Assembly (NCBI GenBank): GCA_035566435.1
Contig: DATMRF010000083.1
Location: 111,068 to 175,067, forward strand
Length of the DNA stretch: 64,000 nucleotides
Reading direction: 5' to 3'
Origin: DATMRF01 sp035566435
GTDB taxonomy: Bacteria; Verrucomicrobiota; Verrucomicrobiia; Limisphaerales; UBA8199
Shown: one piece after another, positions 1-8,609 of the stretch
Numbering within the stretch: the stretch's first letter is position 1
Layout: every line of letters begins with the position of its first letter
Position numbers and translations under genes: made by a program
Notes under the pieces: model-generated
What the model was told of the DNA's origin: nothing
What the model saw: only the letters and a program-made list of their open reading frames with translations
Databases searched by the model: none

Positions 1-637
1 TTCCTGCGACAAACTGCTGCGGTCCGTACCAACCATCGACAAACGAGACTACCTGCCTATCGGGCACGCGGAAGCGCCAGTTTACCTTGGGTGCATGTTG
101 AAGGTTGAACGTTGCGGGTTCAGTCTGGACCGAGCCCGGCTCGTAACTTTCAACTTGAAACTTGGGATTCGCCGGGGGCCGGCACGTGCCCGGATAAACT
201 GGTGCGTCCTCGCCGTCGTGCGGCGCCTGCAATGCCCGCAACACATCCTGGCGCGAGCAGGTACAGGGGTAAACGAAGCCGCCGGCTCGGAGTTTTTCGA
301 AAGCGGCCATGTAGAACGAACGACGTTTACTTTGCGTGTAGGGAGCGAAAGGTCCGCCGCAGTCTGGACCTTCCTGCCAACGAAAGCCGAACCATCGCAG
401 ATCTTCCAGCATGGCCTTGACGAACTCAGGCCGGCAGCGCGCGCGGTCCAAATCCTCGTTTCGAAGAACGAGGGCTCCATGATGCCTGGCTGCCCGCTCT
501 TGTGCAGTCCAAAACGTTCGCGCGTGACCCAGGTGGAGATGGCCGGTGGGCGACGGCGCCAGACGGCCGCGATACTCGACGCGTTTGGCGTGGTGCGTGC
601 CCACGGAGACACGAATTACACGACGTTGGTGAGCCAT
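1..637 (-). CDS. gluQ: Glutamyl-Q tRNA(Asp) synthetase, 3' end beyond the window
   Basis: Class I glutamyl-tRNA synthetase-like enzyme without the anticodon-binding half; the family glutamylates queuosine in tRNA(Asp). The frame is open from the left edge to an ATG at 637. It shows the KMSKS-class N-terminal signature: RLAPSPTGHLHLGH at residues 25-38 (HIGH-like), then RNEDLD, and the zinc-site pattern CTC (125-127) with YPGTC (148-152) typical of GluQ rather than GltX. About 212 residues are visible. The start overlaps the end of the upstream reductase gene by 22 bases; a GTG at 604 is the alternative start. Residues about 157-184 are encoded by a low-complexity CAAGTTTCAAGTTGAAAG-type stretch that looks like an in-frame repeat insertion. 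The C-terminal KMSKS region lies off the window. Confidence 0.88.
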   Translation of the reverse strand, partial: MAHQRRVIRVSVGTHHAKRVEYRGRLAPSPTGHLHLGHARTFWTAQERAARHHGALVLRNEDLDRARCRPEFVKAMLEDLRWFGFRWQEGPDCGGPFAPYTQSKRRSFYMAAFEKLRAGGFVYPCTCSRQDVLRALQAPHDGEDAPVYPGTCRPPANPKFQVESYEPGSVQTEPATFNLQHAPKVNWRFRVPDRQVVSFVDGWYGPQQFVAG

Positions 638-1458
638 TGGGTAAGTCCCGGCAGTTGGAACGAAAGTAGCCGTTGAACCCTGCCGCAGTCCAATGAAGTA
701 TCGGGCGGGCGCGGGGCGCCGCTGTATTCTCTCAGGGAGGCCGGTTGAATCCTGGGATTCAATTCCGGGTGGCGCGCGGCGAGCAGTTGGCCGATCTGCC
801 AGCGGGAGAGGCGGTCGCCGCCGGCGAGATGATAAAGGCCGGGTTTACCCTGCGCCACCAATTCCCAGACCGCACAAGCTGTGGCCTCGGCCGGAATCGG
901 GGAGCGGAATTCGTCGGTGAAGAGCCGCAAGGTCTGGCCGGCTTGCCAGGCGCGGCGCAATTGCTCGTCGAAACCCCGGTTGCCCGAAACCGAATGCCCG
1001 CAGTTCAAGGACGTGCGCACGACAGTGTGCTTCGGGTTGGCCAGGACAATTTGTTCGGCGGCCACTTTAGTCTCCGCATAAACGCTCAACGGATTTACAG
1101 CGGCAAGCTCGTCGTAATTGCCGGTGCGGCCATCGAACACCAGGTCCGAAGAGAAGAAGAAAAAGGGAATCTCGGCGGCCAACTCCGCCAGGACAGTAGT
1201 CGCCTCGACGTTGATCTTGCGGGCCAAGTGAGGGTTCGCCTGGCATTCCGGACTGCGGCTCAACGCAGCGCAATGGATAACCAGTTGCGGGTTTTGGCGC
1301 CGGAATTCTGCGCGCACTTTCGGGAAGTCGGTCAAATCAAGCTGGTCGCGGGTGAGGCCTGCCACCGGTCCGCCGAGTTCCCTCGAGCGCGCGGTTCGGA
1401 CCAGCCAATTGCCGATGAGGCCATGCGCGCCCGTAATCCAGAGAGGCCTGCCGCTCAT
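616..1458 (-). CDS. dTDP-4-dehydrorhamnose reductase-like SDR (RmlD family)
   Basis: Extended short-chain dehydrogenase of 280 residues, close to the usual RmlD length. The NAD(P)-binding glycine motif TGAHGLIG is at 9-16, a SSDLVFDG strand at 103-110 matches the RmlD STDYVFDG motif, and the catalytic YxxxK is YAETK at 127-131. The family reduces dTDP-4-keto-rhamnose to dTDP-rhamnose, but no other rml genes are present here, so the substrate is not fixed; bacterial RmlD-like proteins also act on other nucleotide sugars. It ends inside the start of gluQ and lies 15 bases downstream of the amidase gene, so the three minus-strand genes may be co-transcribed. Confidence 0.82.
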   Translation of the reverse strand: MSGRPLWITGAHGLIGNWLVRTARSRELGGPVAGLTRDQLDLTDFPKVRAEFRRQNPQLVIHCAALSRSPECQANPHLARKINVEATTVLAELAAEIPFFFFSSDLVFDGRTGNYDELAAVNPLSVYAETKVAAEQIVLANPKHTVVRTSLNCGHSVSGNRGFDEQLRRAWQAGQTLRLFTDEFRSPIPAEATACAVWELVAQGKPGLYHLAGGDRLSRWQIGQLLAARHPELNPRIQPASLREYSGAPRPPDTSLDCGRVQRLLSFQLPGLTQWLTNVV

Positions 1459-1473
1459 GTGAGTCTCGCCATC

Positions 1474-2370
1474 TCAATCAATGAGGCGCCTGGTCAACTC
1501 GCCGTAGGCATCAATGCGGCGGTCGCGCAGGAAGGGCCAGTGCGTCCGCGTGGCGTCCACCTGGTCCAAATCGAGCGAGACCACCATGACTTCCTCCTTA
1601 GCGATGCTGGCGCGCGCGAGTACTTCGCCGGACGTGCCGGCGACAAAACTCTGTCCCCAAAATTCGATGCCGTCACCCGCGAGCCGCTCGTGGCCGATCC
1701 GGTTTGGCACGACGACGTAACAACCGTTAGCGATTGCGTGGCCGCGCTGAACGGTTTCCCAGGCGGAATGCTGGCGTTCACCTTGCGCCTGCTTTTCAGC
1801 CGGGTGCCAGCCAATCGCGGTTGGGTAGAAAATAATTTGAGCGCCCCGCAAAGCGGTCAGCCGGGCGGCCTCGGGATACCACTGGTCCCAGCAGACGAGC
1901 ACCCCGATTTTAGCGTAACGAGTTTGCCAGGCGCGAAACCCGAGGTCGCCGGGTGTGAAATAGAATTTCTCGTAGTAAAGCGGGTCGTCCGGGATATGCA
2001 TCTTCCGATAGCGCCCCAGCAACGAGCCGTCCGCATCGATGATGATCGCCGTGTTGTGGTACAGGCCCTCGGCCCGCTTCTCGAAGAGGGAGGCGATGAC
2101 GACGACGCGGTGCGTCATGGCGAATTTTTGCAGCGCCTTCGTGGTCGGGCCGGGGATCCGTTCCGCGAGTCCGAAATATTTATGGTCCTCTGACTGGCAA
2201 AAATATTGCGAACGAAACAGCTCCTGCGTGCAAATGATCCGCGCGCCTTGCTTCGCCGCACGCTCGGCCGCGGCGAGCGTCCTGCGCAGGTTCGCGGCCG
2301 GGTTGGAAGAGCAGGAGGTCTGCAGCAATCCGACTTTGACCAGGTTGTCGCTGTTCCTTGGTGCAGGCAT
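1474..2370 (-). CDS. aguB: N-carbamoylputrescine amidase
   Basis: Nitrilase-superfamily amidase of 298 residues, the usual AguB length. The catalytic triad is visible: Glu50 in CTQELF, Lys123 in RKMHIPDD and Cys160 in VLVCWDQWYPE. The long run of conserved blocks (YFCQSED, HIPDDPLYYEKFYFTPGD, IGWHP) is characteristic of N-carbamoylputrescine amidase, which hydrolyses N-carbamoylputrescine to putrescine, CO2 and ammonia in the arginine-agmatine route to polyamines. The expected partner, agmatine deiminase (aguA), is not adjacent in this window. It lies 36 bases downstream of the kinase gene. Confidence 0.93.
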   Translation of the reverse strand: MPAPRNSDNLVKVGLLQTSCSSNPAANLRRTLAAAERAAKQGARIICTQELFRSQYFCQSEDHKYFGLAERIPGPTTKALQKFAMTHRVVVIASLFEKRAEGLYHNTAIIIDADGSLLGRYRKMHIPDDPLYYEKFYFTPGDLGFRAWQTRYAKIGVLVCWDQWYPEAARLTALRGAQIIFYPTAIGWHPAEKQAQGERQHSAWETVQRGHAIANGCYVVVPNRIGHERLAGDGIEFWGQSFVAGTSGEVLARASIAKEEVMVVSLDLDQVDATRTHWPFLRDRRIDAYGELTRRLID

Positions 2371-2406
2371 AGATTGAGTTTCTGCCGAAACCCAAACCTT
2401 TCGAAC

Positions 2407-3414
2407 CTATTTGTTAATGTAACGTCGCGCCGCTTCCAGCAACTCGGTGGTGCCGCGGGTCGGCGAGGCCGCGGCGGACGGCACGTCCTGGCCGAACAAC
2501 TCCCGGATAAACCGGCCCATCGTCTCGTTCGTGGGGCCGTACCCGGAGTGGTAGATATAATGCTCCAGGTCATAAAGCAACTCGTCGCCGCTGGGGTACC
2601 GTTTGTCGAGGTCGCGGGCCAGCGCGCGATGGAGGATCTCATTGAGCCGATCATCGATGCGCGGGTCGAGCGCGCGGAAGTCGGGGATAGGCATGTTGAT
2701 CATGCGCTGGCGGGATTCCTCGGCGCTCGGGCCCTTGAAAATATTGCGCCCCAGCAAAAGGTGTCCCAGGACCACGCCGGCGGAGAAGAGGTCGGAGCGT
2801 TTGTCGGTGATCTGAAAATTGGCCTGCTCCGGACTCATGTAATCCGCTTTGCCGGCAACGACCTCGCCCTCGTTGTCCACCAGGAAGCCGCGCGCCTTGG
2901 CGATGCCGAAATCCGTCAACTTGACGTCGCCTTCGAAGGCGATCATGACGTTCTTGAAACTGACATCGCGGTGAACGATGCCCAGGGGGCGGCCGTCCTT
3001 GTCGGTTTTGGCATGGGCGTAAGCGAGGCCGCGGGCGACTCGGCTGACGATAAACACGGCCAACTCCTTGGGCAGGACGCGCTTCTTGAGGGTCAATTGG
3101 TGCTCGAACTGTTCGAGGTTGACGCCACGAATGAGCTCCATGGCGATGAAATAGACGCCCTGGGTCTCGCCGAGGTGGTACGTCTGGACGATGTTGGTAT
3201 GGATGAGGTCCGCCACCAGCTTGGCTTCACCGATGAAGTTTTCGATGAATTGCTTTTGGTTGGCGTAATTCTGGCGGACCACCTTGATGGCGATCCGCTT
3301 GACGAAGCCGCTTGCGCCCAGTTGCTCCGCTTCGTACACGATGCCCATGCCGCCTTCGTAAATCTGGCGCACGATCTCGTACTTAAACTCGTTCTGAATC
3401 GTGAAGAGGGCCAC
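2407..3414 (-). CDS. Soluble serine/threonine protein kinase
   Basis: Hanks-type kinase of 335 residues with a complete catalytic domain: glycine-rich loop EGGMGIVYEA (20-29), ATP-anchoring Lys44 (IAIKVV), catalytic loop HRDVSFKN (148-155), DFG at 168-170 and an APE-equivalent SPEQ. The lysine two residues after the catalytic Asp is Ser here, a variant also seen in myxobacterial-type kinases; Asp150, Asn155 and Asp168 are intact so activity is expected. There is no transmembrane segment or PASTA domain, so it should be cytoplasmic. A short C-terminal tail (about 290-335) has no recognised domain. Transcribed divergently from the HU gene; targets cannot be inferred from context. Confidence 0.9.
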   Translation of the reverse strand: MALFTIQNEFKYEIVRQIYEGGMGIVYEAEQLGASGFVKRIAIKVVRQNYANQKQFIENFIGEAKLVADLIHTNIVQTYHLGETQGVYFIAMELIRGVNLEQFEHQLTLKKRVLPKELAVFIVSRVARGLAYAHAKTDKDGRPLGIVHRDVSFKNVMIAFEGDVKLTDFGIAKARGFLVDNEGEVVAGKADYMSPEQANFQITDKRSDLFSAGVVLGHLLLGRNIFKGPSAEESRQRMINMPIPDFRALDPRIDDRLNEILHRALARDLDKRYPSGDELLYDLEHYIYHSGYGPTNETMGRFIRELFGQDVPSAAASPTRGTTELLEAARRYINK

Positions 3415-3511
3415 AGTTTCATGTTCGTTAAAGCAAGGGAGAAGTCAAGCCCGCGCTGGCCTGCGAGCAAAAAACACCCAAATTTTCTTGGAGAATTTAA
3501 TCATTTTCTAC

Positions 3512-3540
3512 TTGCGCCACTTGGCGGTAGGGCTTTAATT
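3512..3540 (+). promoter_or_regulatory. Possible sigma-70 promoter of the HU gene
   Basis: TTGCGC (3512-3517) and TTAATT (3535-3540) are separated by 17 bases, about 57 bases before the HU start codon, in the AT-richer gap between divergent genes. The match to consensus is only moderate. Confidence 0.35.
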
Positions 3541-3597
3541 CGAGCCAAGTCGAACGACTTTAGTAAACCAAACAACAACAAACTCACTGAACTGACT

Positions 3598-3894
3598 ATG
3601 GCAAAAGCAATGTCCAAATCTCAAATCGCGGCCACGGTTGCCGAAAAGGTCGGCATCACTAAGAAGCAGGCTGTCCAGGCCCTCGACCTCGTCGCCGATC
3701 TCGCCTACAAGCAAGCGAAGAACACTTTTACCCTGCCGGGTCTCGGCAAACTCGTGTTGGTCAATCGCCCCGCTCGCGAAATGACCATGCAGTTCGGCCC
3801 CAACAAGGGCCAGGTCATCAAGATCCCCGCCAAACGCGTTGTGAAGTTTCGCGTCGCCAAGGCCGCCAAGGATGCGATCCTCGGCGCCAAGTAA
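3598..3894 (+). CDS. HU/IHF-family DNA-binding protein
   Basis: Small basic protein of 98 residues with the HU fold signature: an N-terminal helical part MSKSQIAATVAEKVGITKKQ, then the beta-arm region GLGKLVLVNRPAREMTMQFG and a lysine-rich end. HU-family proteins bend and compact DNA. The DNA-intercalating proline context RNPxTG is changed to NRPAREMTM, a variant common among HU-like proteins from several non-proteobacterial phyla. The frame is open far upstream, but only the ATG at 3598 gives a family-like N-terminus. It is a single-gene unit ended by a strong intrinsic terminator. Confidence 0.9.
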   Translation: MAKAMSKSQIAATVAEKVGITKKQAVQALDLVADLAYKQAKNTFTLPGLGKLVLVNRPAREMTMQFGPNKGQVIKIPAKRVVKFRVAKAAKDAILGAK

Positions 3895-3910
3895 GCTCTG
3901 CTTTTCCCTA

Positions 3911-3941
3911 AAGGCACTCTGAGGTTCTCAGGGTGCCTTTT
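3911..3941 (+). terminator. Intrinsic terminator after the HU gene
   Basis: GGCACTCTGAG (3913-3923), loop GTT, CTCAGGGTGCC (3927-3937), followed by TTTT. The 11-bp stem has one G-T wobble and is extended by AA/TT. It begins 17 bases after the stop codon. Confidence 0.9.
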
Positions 3942-3977
3942 CGATTTCAAAGCGGGGAGACGGCGGCGGGAGCGCTG

Positions 3978-4112
3978 CAGTGATGGAGTTGGGGAGTATT
4001 GGAAGGATGGAGTGGTGGAGTATTGGGCTACCGCAGGCAACGGCCCGCTCTGGATCGACCGGCTCTCCGACGATCCTGATATCCAATCATCCAGTAATCC
4101 ATTACTTCACTT
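3978..4112. repeat. Degenerate TGGAGTATTGG-type repeat in the intergenic gap
   Basis: The words GGAGTATTGG and ATGGAGT recur at 3983-4028, and a reverse-complement-like version (CCAATCATCCAGTAATCCATTA) lies at 4081-4102, giving a loose inverted arrangement just before the ketopantoate reductase-like gene. No coding function is apparent. Confidence 0.45.
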
Positions 4113-4116
4113 CCCC

Positions 4117-5085
4117 ATGAAAGTCGCCGTGGTTGGCTGCGGAGCGGTCGGCAGCTTTTATGGCGCGAAACTGGCCCGCGCTGGACACGAAGTCACTTTC
4201 CTGTTGCGCTCCGATTACGACGCGGTCCGCCGTAACGGTGTTTTGATCCGCAGCCCGCAAGGGGACTTCCGCGTTCGCCCGAGAGCGGCGCGAACTCCGG
4301 AAGAAATCGGACCTAGCGACCTGATCGTTATCGGACTCAAGACGACCGCCAACGAGCAGTTTTCCCGCCTGCTGCCCCCGCTGGCGGGACCAGCGACGGC
4401 CGTGCTGACGTTGCAGAACGGCTTGGGCAACGAGGAACACCTCGCCCGCGTGTTCCCGGTCGAGCAGGTTCTGGGCGGACTCTGTTTCGTGTGCCTCAAC
4501 CGACTGGAGCCAGGCGTGATCCACCACATCGACCACGGACAGGTCATTATCGGGGAATTTCAGCGGTACCCCGAGCCGCGGACTCATGACCTCGCTGGAG
4601 CGTTCCAACACGCCGGAGTGCCATGCTCAGTGGCTGACAACCTCGGTCGAGCGCACTGGGAGAAATTGACCTGGAACATTCCTTTCAACGGCCTCGGTGT
4701 CGCGGGCGCCGCGGGCTTCGACGCCGTGTTCGCCGGAGAACTCCCGCCAGGCCGAACCTTGGGCCCTTGTTTGACCACTGACAAACTGCTCGCGGACGGC
4801 GACTGGGCGCGGCTTGTTTTGGAACTCATCAATGAGGTCACCGCCGCCGCTCGCGCGCTCGGTTTCCAAATCCCTGACGCTATCGCCGACGAGCAAATCG
4901 AACGAACGCGCACAATGGGGGCCTACCAGGCCTCGACGCTTCTCGATTTTGAGCGCCGCCAACCGCTCGAGCTCGAGAGCCTTTTTCGGGAGCCGTTGCG
5001 GCAAGCGAAACGTGCCGGCGTCTCGGTGCCGCGGCTCGAGGCCCTTTGCCGCCTGCTGCAGCAGCTCGACTCCGCCGCACGATAA
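4117..5085 (+). CDS. Ketopantoate reductase-like NADPH oxidoreductase (ApbA/PanE family)
   Basis: Protein of 322 residues with an N-terminal Rossmann motif (VVGCGAVGSFYGAKLARAGH, residues 4-23), the LQNGLGN block used for substrate/cofactor contacts, the K(L/T)xxN segment EKLTWNIPFN in the C-terminal helical domain, and a late S-LLDFE-R segment. The family reduces ketopantoate to pantoate for coenzyme A synthesis, but many ApbA/PanE paralogues act on other 2-keto acids, so panE is not assigned. The ATG at 4117 places the glycine motif at the usual position; the open frame extends further upstream without family similarity. Confidence 0.82.
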   Translation: MKVAVVGCGAVGSFYGAKLARAGHEVTFLLRSDYDAVRRNGVLIRSPQGDFRVRPRAARTPEEIGPSDLIVIGLKTTANEQFSRLLPPLAGPATAVLTLQNGLGNEEHLARVFPVEQVLGGLCFVCLNRLEPGVIHHIDHGQVIIGEFQRYPEPRTHDLAGAFQHAGVPCSVADNLGRAHWEKLTWNIPFNGLGVAGAAGFDAVFAGELPPGRTLGPCLTTDKLLADGDWARLVLELINEVTAAARALGFQIPDAIADEQIERTRTMGAYQASTLLDFERRQPLELESLFREPLRQAKRAGVSVPRLEALCRLLQQLDSAAR

Positions 5086-5234
5086 CCGACGGGGGGCTTC
5101 TTCCTCCGGACTTGCCATCCAGCTCAAATCTACGCATCGTTAACTCGTCCCGGATGCGCAAGGGACTCCCATCAGGCGCTAGCCGCGTTAGCTGCGTCAT
5201 CCGAGGCCGAACGTCCTGCGATCGAATTGGAACA

Positions 5235-6578
5235 ATGAAAACACGTGTTCGATTTGCTCCGAGCCCGACCGGTTTCCTGCATATCGGCGGGGCCCGGACC
5301 GCTCTGTTCAACTGGTTGTACGCCCGGCACACCGACGGCAGCTTCATTCTTCGGATTGAAGATACCGATGCCGCGCGCAATACCCAGGAGGCGGTCAACG
5401 TCATCCTCAACGGGCTCCGCTGGCTGGGATTGGACTGGGACGAGGGACCAATTAGCGCCGACGCCACGGGCCCGAGCAAGGGGCAATGCGGATCTTATTT
5501 TCAGAGCCAGCGGAAAGAGAATTACGACCGGCGGGTGGAGGCCCTCCTGTCGCACGGGCTGGCTTACCAGCGCGACGGCGCGGTGAAATTTAAAATGTCG
5601 CGCGAGCCGGTCCTCATCCCGGACCTGGTGGTGGGCGACGTGAAACGCGAATTGACCGATCGTGAGCAATTGGCCCCTGACTTTGTCATCGTCCGCTCCG
5701 ACGGCCAGCCAGTGTTCCACCTGGTCAACGTCGTGGATGATTTGGACATGGGCATCACTCACGTCATCCGTGGTGAGGACCATTTGAGCAACACGGCAAA
5801 ACACATTGCGCTGTTCCGCGCCTTTGGGGTCGAGCCGCCGAAGTACGCGCATATTCCGCTCATTCTGAACATCGATGGGACGAAGATGAGCAAGCGCGAC
5901 CAGGGAGCTTCGTTGGCCACGTACATGGAAGAGGGTTATGCGCCGGAGGCGCTGGTGAACTACCTCTGCCTGCTCGGCTGGTCACCCAAGAACAACCGCG
6001 AAAAAATGTCGGTCGCCGAGGTCATTCATGCCTTCGACCTGCCCCAAGTTTTGCGCCACAACGCGCGGTTCGACCTCACCAAGCTGAACTGGCTCAACGG
6101 CGAATATGTCCGCGAGATGAACGATGATCGTTTTTACGAGCTCTCCATCCATGCGCTGGCCCGCGCCGGTCTGGACACGAACAAATACGCTGTCGGCTAC
6201 CTTAAGGCGGCTCTGGACACGTGCAAGGGCAAGTTCAAATTGTTCGGCGAGCTGCCGAACTACGCCGGCTTCTATTTCAAAGACGAGGTGGAGTATGACG
6301 CGGCGTCCGCGCAGCGTGACTTCACCCCGGAAAACCAGCCGCGCCTGATGAGGTTACGGGAGGCGCTGGGTAACCTTGAACCATTCGAGGCTGATGCCAT
6401 TGGCAACACCTTGAAAGCGGTTGCCCAGGAGCTCGGTGTGAAGCCGGGAGTACTGGTGCATCCAACGCGTCTGGCTTGCTGCGGCAACCCTGCCGGACCG
6501 AGCTTGTACCACCTGCTGGCGATCTTGGGTAAGGAACGGGTGCTCCAGCGGATCGATCGCGCGCTGGCGCGGGTGTAG
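5235..6578 (+). CDS. gltX: Glutamyl-tRNA synthetase
   Basis: Class Ib aminoacyl-tRNA synthetase of 447 residues, charging tRNA(Glu) in the cytoplasm. The HIGH motif is HIGG at 16-19 within FAPSPTGFLHIGGART, the KMSKR signature is at 217-221, and the C-terminal part (about 300-447) has the anticodon-binding helical domain (FDLTKLNWLNGEY). The ATG at 5235 is chosen because homology begins with it; the frame runs open upstream. The cysteine pair that binds zinc in some GluRS proteins is not visible. The gene is convergent with purE; a second, shorter paralogue (gluQ) occurs at the left edge of the window. Confidence 0.95.
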   Translation: MKTRVRFAPSPTGFLHIGGARTALFNWLYARHTDGSFILRIEDTDAARNTQEAVNVILNGLRWLGLDWDEGPISADATGPSKGQCGSYFQSQRKENYDRRVEALLSHGLAYQRDGAVKFKMSREPVLIPDLVVGDVKRELTDREQLAPDFVIVRSDGQPVFHLVNVVDDLDMGITHVIRGEDHLSNTAKHIALFRAFGVEPPKYAHIPLILNIDGTKMSKRDQGASLATYMEEGYAPEALVNYLCLLGWSPKNNREKMSVAEVIHAFDLPQVLRHNARFDLTKLNWLNGEYVREMNDDRFYELSIHALARAGLDTNKYAVGYLKAALDTCKGKFKLFGELPNYAGFYFKDEVEYDAASAQRDFTPENQPRLMRLREALGNLEPFEADAIGNTLKAVAQELGVKPGVLVHPTRLACCGNPAGPSLYHLLAILGKERVLQRIDRALARV

Positions 6579-6624
6579 TCGTTAAAACGTTACAGGGTTA
6601 AAACGCTAAATCAAGCATCACGCA

Positions 6625-7131
6625 TCAACGCTCCAACGCCCGATTCTTCGCCCGCGACTCTTCGGCGAGGCGCGCTTTGAATTCTAGGTATTTCTGCCGC
6701 AACGCCGGATCCTTCACTGCGAGGATTTGCACCGCGAGCAAACCGGCATTTCGCGCGCCGTTGATGGCGACGGTGGCGACCGGGACGCCGCTGGGCATCT
6801 GCACGATCGACATCAATGAATCCAACCCCTGAAGGGTTTTTCCGGCGATGGGCACGCCGATCACTGGCAGCGGCGTAAATGCGGCGGTCACGCCGGGAAG
6901 GTGGGCCGCGCCGCCCGCGCCGGCGATGAGTACGCACACTCCCCGTTCGTGCGCCGTGGTGGCATAACGTGCCAGGTCCTGTGGCGCGCGGTGGGCCGAG
7001 ATGACCTGCGCTTCGTGCGGGATGCCGAATTCGACGCAAACGTCGGCGGCGGCTCTCATCGTTGGCCAATCGGAGTCGCTGCCCATGAGGATTCCGACCT
7101 TCGGCTTTTTCGCAGAGTCTTTCTCGTTCAT
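6625..7131 (-). CDS. purE: 5-(carboxyamino)imidazole ribonucleotide mutase
   Basis: Class I PurE, which converts N5-CAIR to CAIR in purine synthesis. The conserved block GILMGSDSDWPTM opens the protein, followed by ISAHRAPQ, the GAGGAAHLPG loop and PVIGVPI; these form the octamer active site. From the ATG at 7131 the protein is 168 residues, the normal size; an upstream in-frame start at 7179 would add 16 residues with no family similarity. The usual partner purK is not adjacent. Confidence 0.95.
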   Translation of the reverse strand: MNEKDSAKKPKVGILMGSDSDWPTMRAAADVCVEFGIPHEAQVISAHRAPQDLARYATTAHERGVCVLIAGAGGAAHLPGVTAAFTPLPVIGVPIAGKTLQGLDSLMSIVQMPSGVPVATVAINGARNAGLLAVQILAVKDPALRQKYLEFKARLAEESRAKNRALER

Positions 7132-7402
7132 ATCCAGGAATTCGCGCGATAGCTTCGTGTCCCGCCGCGATTCCCGCAAGTGGAAAGAGTTGTTGACAGT
7201 GGAAAAAATCGTTGACCCGGGATTTCATGGCTCTCAAGAACAGCGGAAATGAGATTTGTGTTATTCGCGGAATCCACGGTCGAAGCTCATCGGTCGCTTC
7301 TTTGTCGGTCCGCGCCCTGTGCGTTCTCTGCGGTGAACTCCCCGAGCAAGTTCGGGGGTTGACGCCGCCCATGAACCAAGCAACACTGGCTTAGGATCAG
7401 TC

Positions 7403-7990
7403 ATGACTACGGCCAATAAAGTCACTATTGTACGCATCCTGCTGATTCCGTTCTTCGTCGTCGAAATCCTGTATTACGTCAACACTGGCAACGAAGTGCA
7501 TCGTCTGTTGGCGATTATTTCGTTCGCCTTGGCGTCGGTTTTTGACGGCGTGGACGGCTATATCGCCCGCCATTACAACCAGCGCAGCGAGCTGGGGGGC
7601 ATTTTGGACCCTCTCGCCGACAAGCTGTTGCTGGTTTCGGGCATCGTGGTCCTGAGCTTCGACCATCGGCCGCGTCTGGACACCGTGCCCTTGTGGCTAA
7701 CCGGGACGATTATCGGGCGCGATATTGTGCTCCTGGCCGGAATGATTGTGATCCAGATGACCGTCGGCAAAGTAAAAGTGAAACCGCGCGCGCTGGGCAA
7801 AATCGCCACCGTCCTGCAGATGGTGGTCGTGCTCTGGGTCCTGCTGAAGTGGAACCAGAAATGGCTTTCGACCTGGACTCTCGGGGCCGCGCTCTGCACC
7901 GGGATATCCGGGCTGCTTTATGTGTGGGACGGCTCGCACCAGTTGAGCGCCCATCCAACCAGTCTGCCCGCCCCCAGACAGCACCCATAA
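7403..7990 (+). CDS. pgsA: CDP-diacylglycerol-glycerol-3-phosphate 3-phosphatidyltransferase
   Basis: Integral membrane CDP-alcohol phosphotransferase of 195 residues with several hydrophobic segments. The full family motif D-x2-D-G-x2-A-R-x8-G-x3-D-x3-D is present from Asp48 to Asp73 (DGVDGYIAR ... GGILDPLAD). It makes phosphatidylglycerol phosphate, the first committed step to phosphatidylglycerol and cardiolipin. The length and the start TTANKVTIVRILLIPFF are typical of PgsA rather than phosphatidylserine or cardiolipin synthases. The C-terminal tail after about residue 175 is polar. The 270 bases upstream hold no gene. Confidence 0.9.
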   Translation: MTTANKVTIVRILLIPFFVVEILYYVNTGNEVHRLLAIISFALASVFDGVDGYIARHYNQRSELGGILDPLADKLLLVSGIVVLSFDHRPRLDTVPLWLTGTIIGRDIVLLAGMIVIQMTVGKVKVKPRALGKIATVLQMVVVLWVLLKWNQKWLSTWTLGAALCTGISGLLYVWDGSHQLSAHPTSLPAPRQHP

Positions 7991-8033
7991 GCGCTTCCAT
8001 CAAACCACTAATCCGTCTTTCTCCGTTCTTCGC

Positions 8034-8510
8034 GTGGCCAAAGCTCCCGAACTCAAATTGAAGCCCGGCGACAAAGCTCCCGACTTTACCGCCAGCACGC
8101 AAGACGGCCAAAAAGTTTCCTTGTCAGGTTTCAAAGGCAAACATGTCGTGCTGTATTTTTATCCTCGGGACGACACGCCCGGTTGCACCAAAGAAGCCTG
8201 CGCCTTCCGCGACGAATTTGCCGAGTTTAAGAAGAAAGGCGCGGTCGTGCTGGGCGTCAGCACCGACCCGGCCAAATCGCACGCGAAATTCGCACAGAAG
8301 TATAAACTGCCATTCACTCTGTTGGCGGACGAGGACAAACACATCGTCCAGGCCTATGGTGCTTGGGGTCAAAAATCCTTTTTAGGCCGGAAATACATGG
8401 GCATATTTCGGGTCACTTTCCTGATCGGTCCCGATGGCACGATCAAGCAGGTCTGGCCGCTGGTGAAACCAGCCGAGCACCCAGCAGAAGTGCTCAAAGC
8501 GATCGAGTGA
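8034..8510 (+). CDS. bcp: Thioredoxin-dependent peroxiredoxin, BCP/PrxQ type
   Basis: Peroxiredoxin of 158 residues that reduces hydrogen and organic peroxides. The peroxidatic Cys51 is in TPGCTKEAC with the resolving Cys56 five residues later, the arrangement of atypical two-cysteine BCP enzymes; FYPRDDTPGCT and GVSTDP are family blocks. The start is a GTG at 8034, directly before a family-typical KLKPGDKAPDF, with no good Shine-Dalgarno sequence in front. It lies 43 bases after pgsA and may be co-transcribed with it; a second peroxiredoxin gene follows. Confidence 0.93.
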   Translation: MAKAPELKLKPGDKAPDFTASTQDGQKVSLSGFKGKHVVLYFYPRDDTPGCTKEACAFRDEFAEFKKKGAVVLGVSTDPAKSHAKFAQKYKLPFTLLADEDKHIVQAYGAWGQKSFLGRKYMGIFRVTFLIGPDGTIKQVWPLVKPAEHPAEVLKAIE

Positions 8511-8547
8511 CGCCCACGCCTCAGCACTGCATTTTCCTTCCTGCCAT

Positions 8548-8576
8548 TTGACACCCGATGGGAATCGACTTAACTA
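8548..8576 (+). promoter_or_regulatory. Probable sigma-70 promoter of the second peroxiredoxin
   Basis: A perfect TTGACA (8548-8553) is followed after 17 bases by TAACTA (8571-8576), 34 bases before the ATG. It lies in an AT-rich gap, so the second peroxiredoxin gene can be transcribed independently of bcp. Confidence 0.5.
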
Positions 8577-8609
8577 TTTATCGCGTTTAACCTTTTAACC
8601 AATACGACT

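Noticed and set aside
745..2193. 482-codon plus-strand open frame
   Set aside because: It is antisense to the RmlD-like and N-carbamoylputrescine amidase genes, which have full family motifs; the translated product has no recognisable features.
2206..3894. Long plus-strand frame that would fuse about 460 residues to the HU protein
   Set aside because: The upstream part is antisense to the Ser/Thr kinase; the HU fold starts exactly at the ATG at 3598 and a promoter-like region precedes it.
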